Source: Membranipora membranacea | Lineage: Eukaryota > Bryozoa > Gymnolaemata > Cheilostomatida > Membraniporidae | Direction: 5' to 3' | Length of the DNA stretch: 64,000 bases | Assembly (NCBI GenBank): GCA_914767715.1 | Contig: OU612070.1 | Coordinates: forward strand, 14,959,501 to 15,023,500 | Shown here: piece by piece, positions 34,753 to 46,271 of the stretch | Position numbering within the stretch: position 1 is the first letter of the stretch | How the letters are laid out: each line of letters begins with the position of its first letter | The notes under the pieces: model-generated | The model's database searches: none | Seen by the model: only the letters and a program-made list of their open reading frames with translations | What the model was told of the DNA's origin: nothing | Program-made: the position numbers and the translations under genes

Positions 34753-35766
34753 TTAAGGGGGGAAGTAGACCTTCACTTGGTCCTTAATCCGATTAAAGTA
34801 CGAAAATTTCCATGCATTGGTACGATGGACCCAGCTTATGGTGTTGCCTCTAGTGTTGTGTGCTTTGGATGAGAACGTTATGTATTTATTCAATTTTATT
34901 TCAAATAGCCCTGCCTCCACCTTGCGTAGGAAGAGGGTGTCTAACTCCGCTCGCCTATCAGCTAGAGATACAATGTTATTTAAGTTACGGCATTCAGTTA
35001 TGCTATCAGTTTTATTTAACCTGTAAAGCCATCGGAGGGCATTGTTTTGGACCTTCTCAATGGTATTTGTAAGACCTACTGTGTGTGGCGACCACACTTG
35101 GCATGCATATTCTAAAATGGGTTTCACCATGGTCTTGAAGGCAATGAGCTTTGTTTTCTTTGGGGCCTGTTTTAAGTGTCTTTTTACCATTCCAAGTGAC
35201 CTGTTTGCTTTGGCAGCTACCTTAGATATATGTGTGTTCCATTTTAGGTTGTAATCAATATGCACACCTAGATATTTACCAGAGACGGAAGCTGGAATCG
35301 GTTCATATCCCATAAAAAAAGTATGGGTGGGGATTTCTGATCCAAATTGGAGATGACAACATTTAAGGTTGTTGAACTTCATTCCCCATTTCCCTGCCCA
35401 GATATATAATTTATTTATGTGATCCTGAATTAGATTTGGATCTGAGGCAGAGCCTAGGATGGTATTGTCTGCATATAATCTACAGTCACTGTTTTTAATA
35501 TCCTCGGACATATCATGTACGTACAGTATAAAGAGAAGAGGCCCAAGAACAGAGCCCTGTGGAACCCCAGACTTCACATGGAACTCCTCGGAGAGGAGTC
35601 CATTCACTGAGACCACAGAGCTTCGTCGATGGAGCTATTCCTCAATCCAGTTTATACAGCGCTTATCAAAATTATACGTTTTAAGTTTATAGATAAGGAG
35701 ATTGTGTGGGACACGGTCAAAGGCCTTGCTAAAATCAAAGCTAATCATGTGGTGCTCCTTTTTTTG
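34753..35766 (-). mobile_element. 5'-truncated LINE, reverse transcriptase with YADN instead of YADD
   Basis: The minus strand gives RT motif A (SFDFSKAFDRVPHNLL) at about 35740, a TAG after NWIEE near 35640, and then an open frame of 287 codons. That frame has motif B SGVPQGSVLGPLLFILYVHD, motif C, the thumb region (GKYLGVHIDYNLKWNTHI, PILEYACQVWSPH, EKVQNNALRWLYRLN) and a C-terminus TRGNTISWVHRTNAW to TAA. Motif C reads YADN (35464-35475): the second catalytic aspartate is Asn, so this copy cannot work as a polymerase. Sequence upstream of motif A is missing. The family is CR1/L2/Jockey-like by eye. The long intact frame suggests fairly recent insertion. Confidence 0.9.
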
Positions 35767-37584
35767 ATCGCTGCAAGTTATTTTTCTCTATCATTTCCCT
35801 TCCCTTCAACCTTCTATTCTGACAATTGGGGTCGAGCGTATCATGCTTGGCAGATACTTCGCTGTTTGTTCAGCAGCAGTAGGTATGCAACATAAACACA
35901 AAATATACAATTTCGAACTGCAAGGCACAAAAAAATATTTAAGGAAATATTCTAAAAATGATGAGCATCTTTAGACCTCTGCTGGTGACACTAAGCAATT
36001 TGATCATCAAAAGTCAATAACATTAGTCCGTTACTTTTGATAATTGATGAATCTTTCTAGCGACGCAAACTTCATTTTAAGTTCCTGTTCTTCTTCTTGC
36101 TCTCCGTCCTCCTTACTTCGTATAAACTCGTACTAGACAATGTTCTTTTAATCTGTTTCCATTAGCTTTTTTTTAGATAGCCCTTGTTAAAAGTTGAAAA
36201 TTTGCAGCTTCAAATTTCTTGTACTGGCTTGTGACAGCCAGGGTCTGCTCTCTTTTCCACTGCATTCAAAACTGGATTAAGGTTTTGGCTGACTTATCAC
36301 CAATGTGTTTCCGTAGAAAAAGATCTATGTAGACAAGAATACAAAATAGTATGGAGATTATCTCTGACTTCGCAGACAGTGCGCCTCATTGTAGTATCAG
36401 AACATGATCATTCCAGACACTGAATATTCAAATGTTTATCAGATTGCTAAGTTCTGATATACTGTTTGCTGCTCGATGAATACCTTTACAAATCAAGATT
36501 TTGCAAACTGCTACAAATTTAAATCAGTTGGTAAAGACCAGGCGTTCCCAATTCGCTTTCAATCATTAATACAAATGGTCAACAGCTGCTCTGCGATATA
36601 ATTGAATTATCTATTATTGCACATTACTAGCATACTAGGCCTACCTTATGGTAAAATATAGCAATAGAGCAATGGGCTAAAATCATCGAAGGTACAATAA
36701 CACAAAATTTAAGCCTCTGTTGTGTCAGCAACTCAGCAAATGTCCATTAAATTTTTTTTTCTCAGATCCTTAAGCATTTGGATGATATCACTATCTTCAG
36801 GGTAAAGTGGTCTATGTAGGCCTGCGGCTTCTACCTTCTTCATTGTTCGGTCCATTATCTTTTGTAGTGAAAATGCCCTACCATAATTATAGCTTTGTGG
36901 TCACCGTCTCTACCTTTCCTTTTTGTGAGTCGAACTCCTTTACCTGGAGTTCTATTAGTACGATAGGTGTCCCAATATCTCACTCACTACTATTTACTTT
37001 CTCTTTTGTATCACTAGTCAGGTTGCCAAGGTTTGGAAACACATCAAGGTGATTCATGACGGCGCCTTCTGTATCATACTTCTGCTTTGCCCCGTCTTTC
37101 CCGAGAATTCGATCATCTGCTACAAGGCCTTCCCTGACCGTGTGTGCTTTGAGCACCTGATTGCTGTTTGCCTTGAGCACTGAGTGGTCCCAAGAAAACT
37201 GAAAGAAATTGACCTTCTTTATGCCACAATATATTGCTATCTCCTTCCTCTAGTCAAATTCAACATGTTGTAGCTATATCAAGACCCCATAGAGGTGATA
37301 TCTACCGTAAAGCAACTGATAGATCATCATGACATCACTACCCCTGATTATTTTATCCACTTGACTAAACAAGTTGATGAGTTTTTTCATAAAATTCAAG
37401 TAATTTGGTTTAATTATTATGAGGTAGCAAAGGATACATACAAAAAGTGACAAAAATGTTGAGTTTAGTAAAAAATTGAGCATTTGAATAATGAACACGG
37501 AGAAGGCACTGAGAAATTAGAAAGTGATATATAGATATAGATCTTATAATAATCAGTCTAACAATTGAAATTTCATGCCATGTC
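35767..37584. other. Intergenic stretch with a weak minus-strand coding-like frame
   Basis: On the minus strand a readable frame (HTVREGLVADDRILGKDG, then NLGNLTSDTKEKVNSSE) is broken by a TGA near 36980 but continues DIGTPIVLIELQVKEFDS. Another frame nearer 36790 reads AGLHRPLYPEDSDIIQMLKD. These may be debris of the transposon-borne genes to the right. I recognise no family. Confidence 0.3.
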
Positions 37585-39857
37585 CTACCACCGAAGTTGT
37601 TTATTGCATCGGATTTCCAGTACTCGAAAAATCTCAGTTTGACACCGCATTCTCTGGTGTAGTGGTAACCTTAGAAGTCCATCGTGGATAGCCAGTGCCA
37701 TATGGCTGGCTGTAGCTGCAGGTGTTGGTGACGGTTGCATATTTAGTTGTGTTGCAAGGCCCCTAAACACTTCCTTCATCTCGTGCATATGTTTAACTAT
37801 TGGATTTTCCATGTCATTTTGTGTTGTCGTTTTCTAAACTTTTTTTGGTGTTGGTTCTGGAAGTTCTGTAGTGTTGTTGTTGTTGTTGTGCTGGGGGCGT
37901 GTTGGAACAGCAAGGTTCCTCCACACTGGACGAATAGGCCACATTACTGGCATATTTGATACTTGTCTCGGTGCTGTAAAAAGAAAATGCCAGAAATGAA
38001 ACTAAGTTATCGTGATTGAAGCCCTCAGACATGTGGAGGGTGAGTCATGTTCATCTCCACAGCCCCCATTACCAGTAACCTCTTTGCAAGAATAAGTGAG
38101 CTAGATATGTAGGAGTGTGTGCAGAATGTATGATTATGAGTCATGTGCAGCTGACCTTGCAGGTCATGAGCTTTGTTGGCTTGCAATGAGGTTTGGTTTG
38201 AGCGATAATTACTAATTCTTTCAAGTCATTGGACTTATGGTAGGTAGCGAATAGAAAATTATAATGGCAACAAAAATATCTAGCCTGACTTAGTGTTGTC
38301 AACATTGATCTACAATGTCAGCTGAAAATTATATCAATTACTTTTGATAGGATGTAACTATCAACGCCATAGCAAGGATAATTACCTAGTTCTTGTGGTA
38401 TAGTTGTCCAGCCAAGTTTGGATTTTAAAAAGTGCCTATTCTTTTCTTTTCCTTTTTGACTGTTATGTTATGTCTCCGCTTCCAGACCGTCTCGGTTTCG
38501 TATTGTCCCATTGAATTTGATGGTAGTAGTCTCTCAAGCTTTTGAATGTCTTCTGATCTGCAGCGGCTAATACAAAGAGTATCAATTATTAATAATTAGG
38601 AGATAATGTGCATACTTGCTACATTACCATTTGCAAAAGGGATTACCAAAGTCTTGTTTTTGTTGTCTAGAATCGATATCAGTTACACAGTCCCGTCTTA
38701 TAATCAATGTGTAGGGCACACTTATTAATTGCCATGAGTGATCGAAAAAGTTGTTGACAATACATTCTGGCTACTCTACCACTCATATTAGTCTCATACA
38801 ACTGATTAACACTTCCCTCACAATGTGAAAGGTGTTGGTTTTGAACAATGAACAGGCTTATTTTCTTGTGTTCAAATTACAGATAGAATGAAATCAGAAC
38901 AGTTACCTTGGTACAAACACACTGTTTCAATGACATTCTGCACGCATGTAGGCAGAATCTCGGCTTGCTAACTTTTGGAGTTGCCCTTTCCTATCGTAAA
39001 TGTTACCCAGTTCAGTTGTCAACCCGAAGATAATAACTATTTGGTATGGCTAATATATCCATGGTTTGACCTCTATTAAAATACTGATATACATGAACAT
39101 GTAATAGTGGATGGTTCACAGAGTGAAAGAAAATTAAAAACAAATTGTATTATGGAATAAGCATGAAATGATACAGTATAAAAGTGCTATAGATTGAAGA
39201 GAGCTGACATAAATATATCTATGGTGTAAAAATCAACCACTTACAAAATAAGGATGCAAAAATATTGCAGTAAGTCATATTAATTAGCGACTACATATTC
39301 AGAAACACATGACGCATGGACTGCCATTAGCAGTCAGGTAGCACGGGGCTGTGGTTTATCAGCTTTGCTGGGAGAGGCCTTGAGCTATAGGATCCTTCGG
39401 TCCGAACTACTCGTTTACCTCTAGGAGGAGTATAACTGTCAGCCTACAGAAACATGAAAAACCAATATTGGATTTTATATTTGTTTACGATTCAAAGATT
39501 ATGATCGGGTTGATCAAAGCTGCTGTTTTGTTATAAAGCAATATATGAAGTCCCAACAAGAAGCTCTCTGGGCAATATACAATGAATTTGATATACATAT
39601 ATATCCAGGGTCTGTTGTGATTGACATTAGCATAGTCAAAGACTGCCGTCTTATATCTTGTTTTTACCTGTTTAAAGAGCTGTGTGGCAGTCGGTGATCT
39701 CCATAATGGTGGATGGCTAACACCAGCTTCATCATCGCTGCTCATCAGGGCAGAATCGAGGTGCAGGTCCATAACTGCCTTCACTCCAATTATTTTCATA
39801 AGCCTAGTCTTCCTGCGCTTGAGTTTCTGCGAATATGATAAATAAATGTTCTTTTTA

Positions 39858-39950
39858 GTCACACCTAGTCATTTGATAAGCCCAACACTGATTTTGTTTT
39901 AAAACAAAGCCAGTGTTGGGCCTATGATAGGTTTAAGTCACACCTATGTT
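39858..39950. repeat. Hairpin flanked by direct repeats, in the intron before exon C'
   Basis: CCCAACACTGATTTTGTTTT and AAAACAAAGCCAGTGTTGGG (39881-39920) form a 20-bp stem with almost no loop. On both sides GTCACACCTA occurs (39859 and 39937), which could be a target-site duplication or the outer part of a tiny element. Confidence 0.7.
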
Positions 39951-40294
39951 CTCAGTTTAATAATGATGACTAGCTGAATTGCTACATTGTTAATCTCCGA
40001 GCACTGTTACCAATCCTATTTTTCACTGTTGCCAATATGATGAAAAAAAGTACATGCATACACTTGCATGCATACACATCAACAAAAATCATAGAACCAT
40101 GTGAGATGTATGAAGAAAAAAACTATACCTACATCGGATTTTAGTGTAGCTCGGTTACTGTTTCTTCTCGCCTCTGACGAACGGTTCTTCATACCTTTTA
40201 GAATTCTGAATCGGGTGTTTCTTTAGCGTCTATATCCAAAAGCTCCATAAGCTTGCCACTATACTCTTGAGCTACTGCTTGATTAATCTCATCC

Positions 40295-43051
40295 CTGTAA
40301 CTAAAATATCCAAGTTCTAGTTATAATGTGTGTTGAAAAAAACAAAGTTGTCCCAAAAATGGTTCTTCCAACAACAATTATCTAGACAACAATTATCTAG
40401 AAATGGCAAAGAAAGATAATGGCATGTCTAACAACCTTGGTTGCAGGGTAATTAGCATGGACACTGTAGCAGTTTAATAAGATACCTGATTACAGCCAAA
40501 CACTGAAACTCATTTGTAATGAAGTAGTTGTCTTATAGACAGTAATTATTTCCCATTTTTTCATAACATATGTAGTGCAATTTCTTTTCTTGTTTGAATA
40601 AAATATCATTACATAAATTTGATCACCTATATCCCAACATGAATACTAACATGGCTAGTGGGAACAAAAGGCAAATTGACTTTAACTGTCTGGTTTTGAC
40701 ATCTGTTACTAGCAATTACATAACCAACTCGGCATTCAAAACATAATCCCTTAACTTTCTTGCACAGTAAACAGATAACTTTCTAATTTACACCAATGTC
40801 TTTAGAATGTTCGGAGGAGAAGAATGATGTGTGGAATGATAAATTTGGTCAATAAATCATCAATATCTCACCTACGTAAATTTCGATTTTCTAGTAAATC
40901 GTCACCATACTCCTAGTGTTTTACATGGGGCCTATCCATATGTATAGACCAATTTAAAAAATTCAAATTGTCCGCAGATACATGTTGAATTGTGTTTGTG
41001 TTGGTGTTCTTAAATTTTTGATCTGGCAAATATCTATTTTCATTCTATGTGAGGCTTAGTTGATTAATTATAATACTCTGACGATTACATGAAACCAGCA
41101 GTGCCTGTGGTTAGGGATAGTGCACCCCATTGTTCTCAGTTGAATAGCATGCAGCTTTGTAGTTGGGGGCAATAGGAATACCCCTATCACATTCAACACG
41201 CTGTCCATGTTTTGCACCTAGCCTATACCTCGGAATACAGATGATAACTTTTATGTCATGATTATGTATACTTACCATTTGTCAAGGTTGTACTTGTTCT
41301 TCAATCACTTATACAGGTTGATCGTCAACCTCCGTCTTACGTTTGTAGTTGTACTGGGTGTGGAGATTTGTTCATCGGCAGCTCTACTGGGTAAATGTCC
41401 TGTCCTGTCTATAGAGAAATTAATAACAAATGTTGTTGTTAAGCATTAATTCTCATATATCCCAAGTTTGTTTAGCTCCCTAGCTATCTCTGCTCTAGCA
41501 ATCTTCTGTTATGGTTCTATCATGAAACAACCCTTACTAATAATATTAGTAAGGGACTGTAATACATTATACCGAACAATGCAGCCAAAAACTTGTACCA
41601 TGCCTTAGCTGCAGAGGGAAAGTCAACATGGAAGATGAAATAGAGCATAACAGCCTTGCAGATTGCGTTGATAGGGTTGACGCATTTAATCTTATATCCT
41701 CCATGGATGAACACCGAGGCCTCCGTGTCATGTATAATAGCTTTTATGTAGCCGTACTTTGGTTGGTTTTAGGGTTGGTAGAGCTACAGGATTGGCCTTG
41801 TGGAGTACATGTGGCAGTATCTTTTTACGGTTCTTTATTCCAAGTTAGGACTGATGATTACATCAAAACCAAGTCGTTTGTATGCGGTTTTGAAAAACGG
41901 GTCTAATTTGGTTTGATGCTTCCGTTGTTCAATTATTAAAGATGGGACCATTTGAAGTATCCGCATAGTAAACAAGCCATCGTCAAATCTGTGGCAAGCA
42001 TACTTAGCAATATAACAGTAACAGCGTTGTATAAATTAACACATGACTAAAGTTGCAGCAGTTTCTACTAACTGCTAGACTTTATTGATGACAATGGCTA
42101 ATCTTAATAAAACATAAAAATAATAAAATATATTACATATAACCATTCCAGATATGACTTTGGGTGAGTGAAAGCTCAAAACATAAAATACACACCAAAT
42201 TCAAAAGTTCACAATAATGGCTCAATGGTGAACACAAATCTAAGATAATAAAGAGAAGGGCTACTATCAACACAAAAACATTGGTGAGGGCATAATCGTT
42301 GAAGGATTTAAAAGCACAATTTCTTCCTCCTTGGTAGCAGCAAAAGATTCCCAGCATGCTGTACAGCTTTGTATTTCTTGGTTAAGTAAGCCAAAGGTAC
42401 ATAATACATCATATCTGACATTTGCCGATATACACATCCTGCTGTGGCGTGATTGGAATCCAATTCTTGCTCTTCGTAGCGGCTGCATACTAAACTTACA
42501 GTCTCTTTCTTCACCAACATGATGTGCACATTGTTGTGCTTCCCATCTGGCATCGGGATAGGGTCCCCTGCCTTGATTTTTTCTTCGCATGCAGTCACTC
42601 CTCCGCTAACACTGTTTAGAGTGGTTTTTGGTTGTTCTGCTGGGAACTAAAACACATTTTACAAGGATAATATAATTTAATAATCAATAATCATCTTTCA
42701 TCTTATGTCTTTCTGCATCTTATTTCCTCGTCATCTCTACTTTTTATTTTTTATTTTGGAATCTGGAATAATATAGTATCAGAATAAAATAACATATAGT
42801 AAAGTGCTTTAGATAAGATTATTTATCTTATTTGATATAAAATTATATGAATACACATATAATACACAGTATTTTCTTGAAGTTATAGCTCAGTTGATTA
42901 GCAACAAACAACAAACTGTAATAGAGCTGATCTGCTGATAAACTGAACTTACATCAAAAAGTGTAATTTAATTTAATTCAACTTAATTTAAAAATTTCTT
43001 TGTCTAACAAGGCTGTCGATATGATGAATTATGAAGACTAAGTAATCTTGA
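40295..43051 (-). other. Region between exons A' and B' of the broken partner gene, with other coding-like debris
   Basis: Besides the segment at 41520-41760 listed separately, a minus-strand frame at 42598-42308 runs 96 codons (HNNVHIMLVKKETVSLVCS and others) with no recognised domain. 41531-41555 is a perfect palindrome with 12-base arms, CCCTTACTAATA and its complement. The rest is AT-rich with no features I can support. Confidence 0.35.
41520..41760 (-). pseudogene. Fragment of a repeat-encoded protein (VFIHGGYKIK segment)
   Basis: The minus strand is open from about 41760 and reads YIKAIIHDTEASVFIHGGYK, then NPINAICKAVMLYF, HVDFPSAAKAWYKFLAAL and FGI. The arrangement (a short I-x-x-G strand, an N-P-I-x-A-I helix and a Y-F-x-F-x-V-x-F-P-x-x-A turn before a final helix) resembles the C-terminus of uncharacterised proteins often found beside animal transposons. 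That comparison is from memory and no domain name can be given. Splice borders were not fixed. Confidence 0.4.
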
Positions 43052-43412
43052 TCAGTTCCGAAAGTTACCGAATGACTTCTTTGATACTAACAAGAATGAG
43101 AGATCCTGTTTTTGCCCTGGATATGCATAGCAGATGAAGATTTGAGTTCTATAGTTTTTCTGATCAGGTAAACATCGTAAATATGCTGCCCTTGACGTTG
43201 CCTGGTCAATGTCAATTGATGTCCTTCCCAGAACAGGCTCTGGGGTAGAATAATTGTTTGTGCATTCCATGAGAAATTCCCTGAATTGGTATTTCGGATG
43301 GTGCTGCATGAAATGATGATGTTGTTGATCAGCCCTTGTACATGTGATTGATGTGCTGGTGGCGTCATATCTATATTTACTCCCCTCTTCACACACAGGA
43401 AAATACAAGTAA

Positions 43413-44590
43413 TAGTCCAGTGGCAGCCCCTGCCTATCTTGTCACTTCCATTTGCACTTTTGGATGGATAAGGTTTGTCAGTTGTTTCCAGTACAGATTT
43501 TCACGTTGATCGCAATGGTAACAATGTACCTTACACTAAGTTGCACAATGGGCGCTAATTGCCAAAAACACTGCCGGTAAAAGGGAAAGTGATCAAAATG
43601 TGATGATATGTTTTCAAAACAATCTGAAAGGGCATGTCATAATTAGTGGATCTACAACTTTACATGGGTCTGCTATCATAAAAAGCTGAGATGCGGCCAA
43701 CAACGGTTGCAATACCCCTTTTATCACCTGTGTATCACTATCATTAAAGTGAAACTACTTTTTCAATAATGCTGCTGCCTAAAAAACAGGCTTCTAATGT
43801 TTGTATTGATCTGATTTTTGTATGGTGACTGTGTATTGACCCTCCCATCGCGTGACACCAGTATTTAATGCTCTGAGTGTGTGATTTTTCAAATAGTGCG
43901 TATTCTTAGGTTTCCTTTATAGTGTCATATAAATCGTCTTTATAAAATTATATAGCGTGTAAAGCAAAAGATAACTCCTTCAAGCATCGTCAGAAAGGTG
44001 CGTAGTGCTGAAAAAAGATTTTTGGCCATTGATGGAGTCAATACAACATCACCATACAAACATCAGATAGATACGATCATTCGAATTCAGTTTTCGAGGC
44101 ATCTGCAAAATTGAAAAGGTAGTGTCGTTTCAATGATAGTTAAATACAGGTGTTATAAAGGGGTATTGCAACTGTTGTTAGCCACATCTTGGCTATTTAT
44201 GATAGCAGACCCATGTACACTTGTAGATCCACTAATTATGACATGCTCTTTCAGAGTTTGCGTGTTTTGAAACCATATCATCATTTTTTCATCACTTGCC
44301 CTTTTGTCGGCAGCGTTTTTCACTTTATCACTTTTTTTAAGGTTGGTCATTCACTCAATATTTGAGATAACATCTTGATATTACAGAAAACTGACCAAGG
44401 TATGTATGAATCTGATTGGCAGCGTTTTTGGCAATTTGCTGCCTATTGTGCAACTTTGTATAAGGTACATCATCACCATTGCGACTGCCTCAACAAACTA
44501 CCCTAGAATCCACTCTTAGAATTTATCCATCCAATTTTGCAAATGAAGTTACGTGTCTAGCCACATTTTTGGTAGGCTGCCACTGGACTA
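43413..44590. mobile_element. 1.18 kb foldback element with TA at both ends, cutting off the partner-gene copy
   Basis: The left arm (43413 to about 43790, starting TAGTCCAGTGGCAGCC) is an inverted, diverged copy of the right arm (about 44090-44590, ending GGCTGCCACTGGACTA). Shared blocks include GTACCTTA, GTTGCACAAT, GCATGTCATAATTAGTGGATC and GGGGTATTGCAA. The roughly 300-base centre is single-copy. TA at each outer end could be a TA target duplication. Homology between the two partner-gene copies stops about 17 bases from its left end, so it probably inserted into, or was captured by, that gene. It encodes no recognisable protein. Confidence 0.85.
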
Positions 44591-45637
44591 TAATGAAACA
44601 TGACAAAACAAGATAATAAAGGGTATACAACTCTCAAGTAAGCAACAGGGTAATACGAAGGAGAAGATATCGGGTAAAATAAATAAATAAACTGAGAGTT
44701 ACACGTACACGTGTCAATCAATTTTAAAATATGAGAAACTCACAACACAAAATTCAGCGTTTATACTTGATTATCAGCTCATGCTGAGTCTTACTCAGTT
44801 TATAGCCACTTGACACCCATGACATGGGCAAGAAATTTCACAAAAGTTGAATATTGTGCATGAGGTGAAAAATACTGAGCACCTCACAGAGACTACCTAC
44901 TTCTAAGATTAAGCCGCTGTGCACACATATAAACATATTTTTCCTCATGGTGAGCTGTGATCACCCCTCCTGTGCTGTTGGCAGCGGTAGTCGGGTCCTT
45001 TAGTACAATTATTTTGTCCTCCTCATTATGCTGTCCATTCAATGTCCGTCCATATTGTCAAATGTCCATCGCTGTCCATAAATTTTTAGGGGCATTATTC
45101 AGAAACTAAGGACCCAGGGCTAAAAATAAAGAATTTTTGAAACATTGCAATTTCCGAAGAAAAGATCCAAGCCACCCTCCTGTACAATGCATTTGTTTCT
45201 TTTTATTTTTTACTGTGACATGTAAGGAATTGGGAGTTAATCGATCAAGGATGATGGCTAATGTTGGGAGAATTGAAATTACAAAAACATAATAATAGTG
45301 CTGTTTCAGCTTTAATAAAAGGTCAAGTAAATACCTAATGTAGAGTTAAAAAGTAATATTGATGGTATTTGATGTGTTTGTGCCAGGCGTTCAACCTCAA
45401 GATGATCGCCACCCCGGCAGAACGTGAAATGTGTTTCTTGAATAAAAAAAGATATCTGAGTTAAGCTTTTGGAGAATAGAAGTTACTTTTTGCCTGTTTT
45501 TAAATTCTGCTATGACTCAGACGTTTAAAGAAGATACTCTACGTACCTCAGCCATAGATGGACGGAGAAGTTGTTTGATTTAAAAAAACTTTAAAGAGAA
45601 ATGAAGAGAAAACTCCAGGAAAAAAAGACATTGGCTT
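44591..45637. other. Intergenic stretch, no recognisable gene
   Basis: Nothing beyond AT-rich unique sequence can be supported on either strand. Confidence 0.45.
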
Positions 45638-46271
45638 TTATTTGAGTTCTGTGTCCCTCTTTTCTCCCTCACGATTTGAGAACATTGGAAGCAAGGACAA
45701 CTTCATCTGTCTTTGCTGCCTGGGTGGACTCAATGGCCTGGGAGGTGGAGCTGGCAGCTGCCGGGCTAGCCCATACATTGGGTTAAGGTACTGAATTTGA
45801 CCTCGGTTCGGCTGGTTTAAGGTTAGAGTTAGAGTTAGAATCAAAATAATTTTAACGTTGTCACATCAACTATGGTCGGAAGCTTTTGTCTATTAGATTC
45901 TTTTTTAGTCCATGATTTATTCAATGCGGCAGTGCTCTCCATAGTTTCAATGATCACAGGAGTCATAGTTGTGACCTTTTTGTTTGCATATAGTACAAAC
46001 CTTAACCCCCCCTTAACCCTATCACACTCCTCTTCAGCGTGGCCAGTCAGATGGCAAATCGTGCAGTACTCTAAAGGACAGTCTCTAACAATATGAGCTG
46101 GTGACTGACACCTAAAGCATGTTCTAACCTGACTCCTGTAAGCGATTCTAAACCCCAATTTACCAAATCTGACTGAGCCTGGAATGACTAACCCCTTCTT
46201 CAATGGTGAGAATTTCCTTGAATCTCATCCTTCTACCTTCAATTACTTTACCAAACTGGGGGGGGGGGGGA
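45638..46271 (-). pseudogene. Retroelement ORF1/gag-like fragment with two zinc knuckles
   Basis: The minus-strand frame 46203-45841 has a lead-in VRFGKLGFRIAYRSQVRTC and two CCHC-type knuckles, C-F-R-C-x4-H-x4-C (CFRCQSPAHIVRDC) and C-T-I-C-x4-H-x4-C (CTICHLTGHAEEEC). Such pairs bind RNA in gag and LINE ORF1 proteins. Upstream, another frame reads FGKVIEGRRMRFKEILTIEE, the usual segment before it, so the reading frame has shifted. A 13-base G run (46258-46270) adjoins this point. Downstream a Pro-rich tail (QLPAPPPRPLSPP) follows a further shift. No RT follows on this strand, so it is an orphan fragment. Confidence 0.6.

Larger units (their letters stand above)
37585..43395 (-). pseudogene. 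Broken second copy of the transposon partner gene (minus strand)
   Basis: Pieces on the minus strand match the gene at 54.7-56.6 kb in order. Exon A' (43395 to about 43120) has CTNNYSTPEPVLGRTSID and YRTQIFICYAY. Exon B' (40294-40195) has DEINQAVAQEYSGKLMELLD and a TAA before its donor. Exon C' (39836-39668) has KLKRRKTRLMKIIGVKAVM, DLHLDSALMSSDDEAGV and HPPLWRSP. A last exon (37973-37585) after a strong acceptor has MWPIRPVWRNLAVPTRP, a TAG after PTPKKV, and a C-terminus MALAIHDGLLRLPLHQRM then TEIFRVLE that looks like a BESS-type motif. Borders have AG/GT sites. In-frame stops and loss of the 5' part against the foldback at 43413 show it is dead. The function of the family is unknown. Confidence 0.6.
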
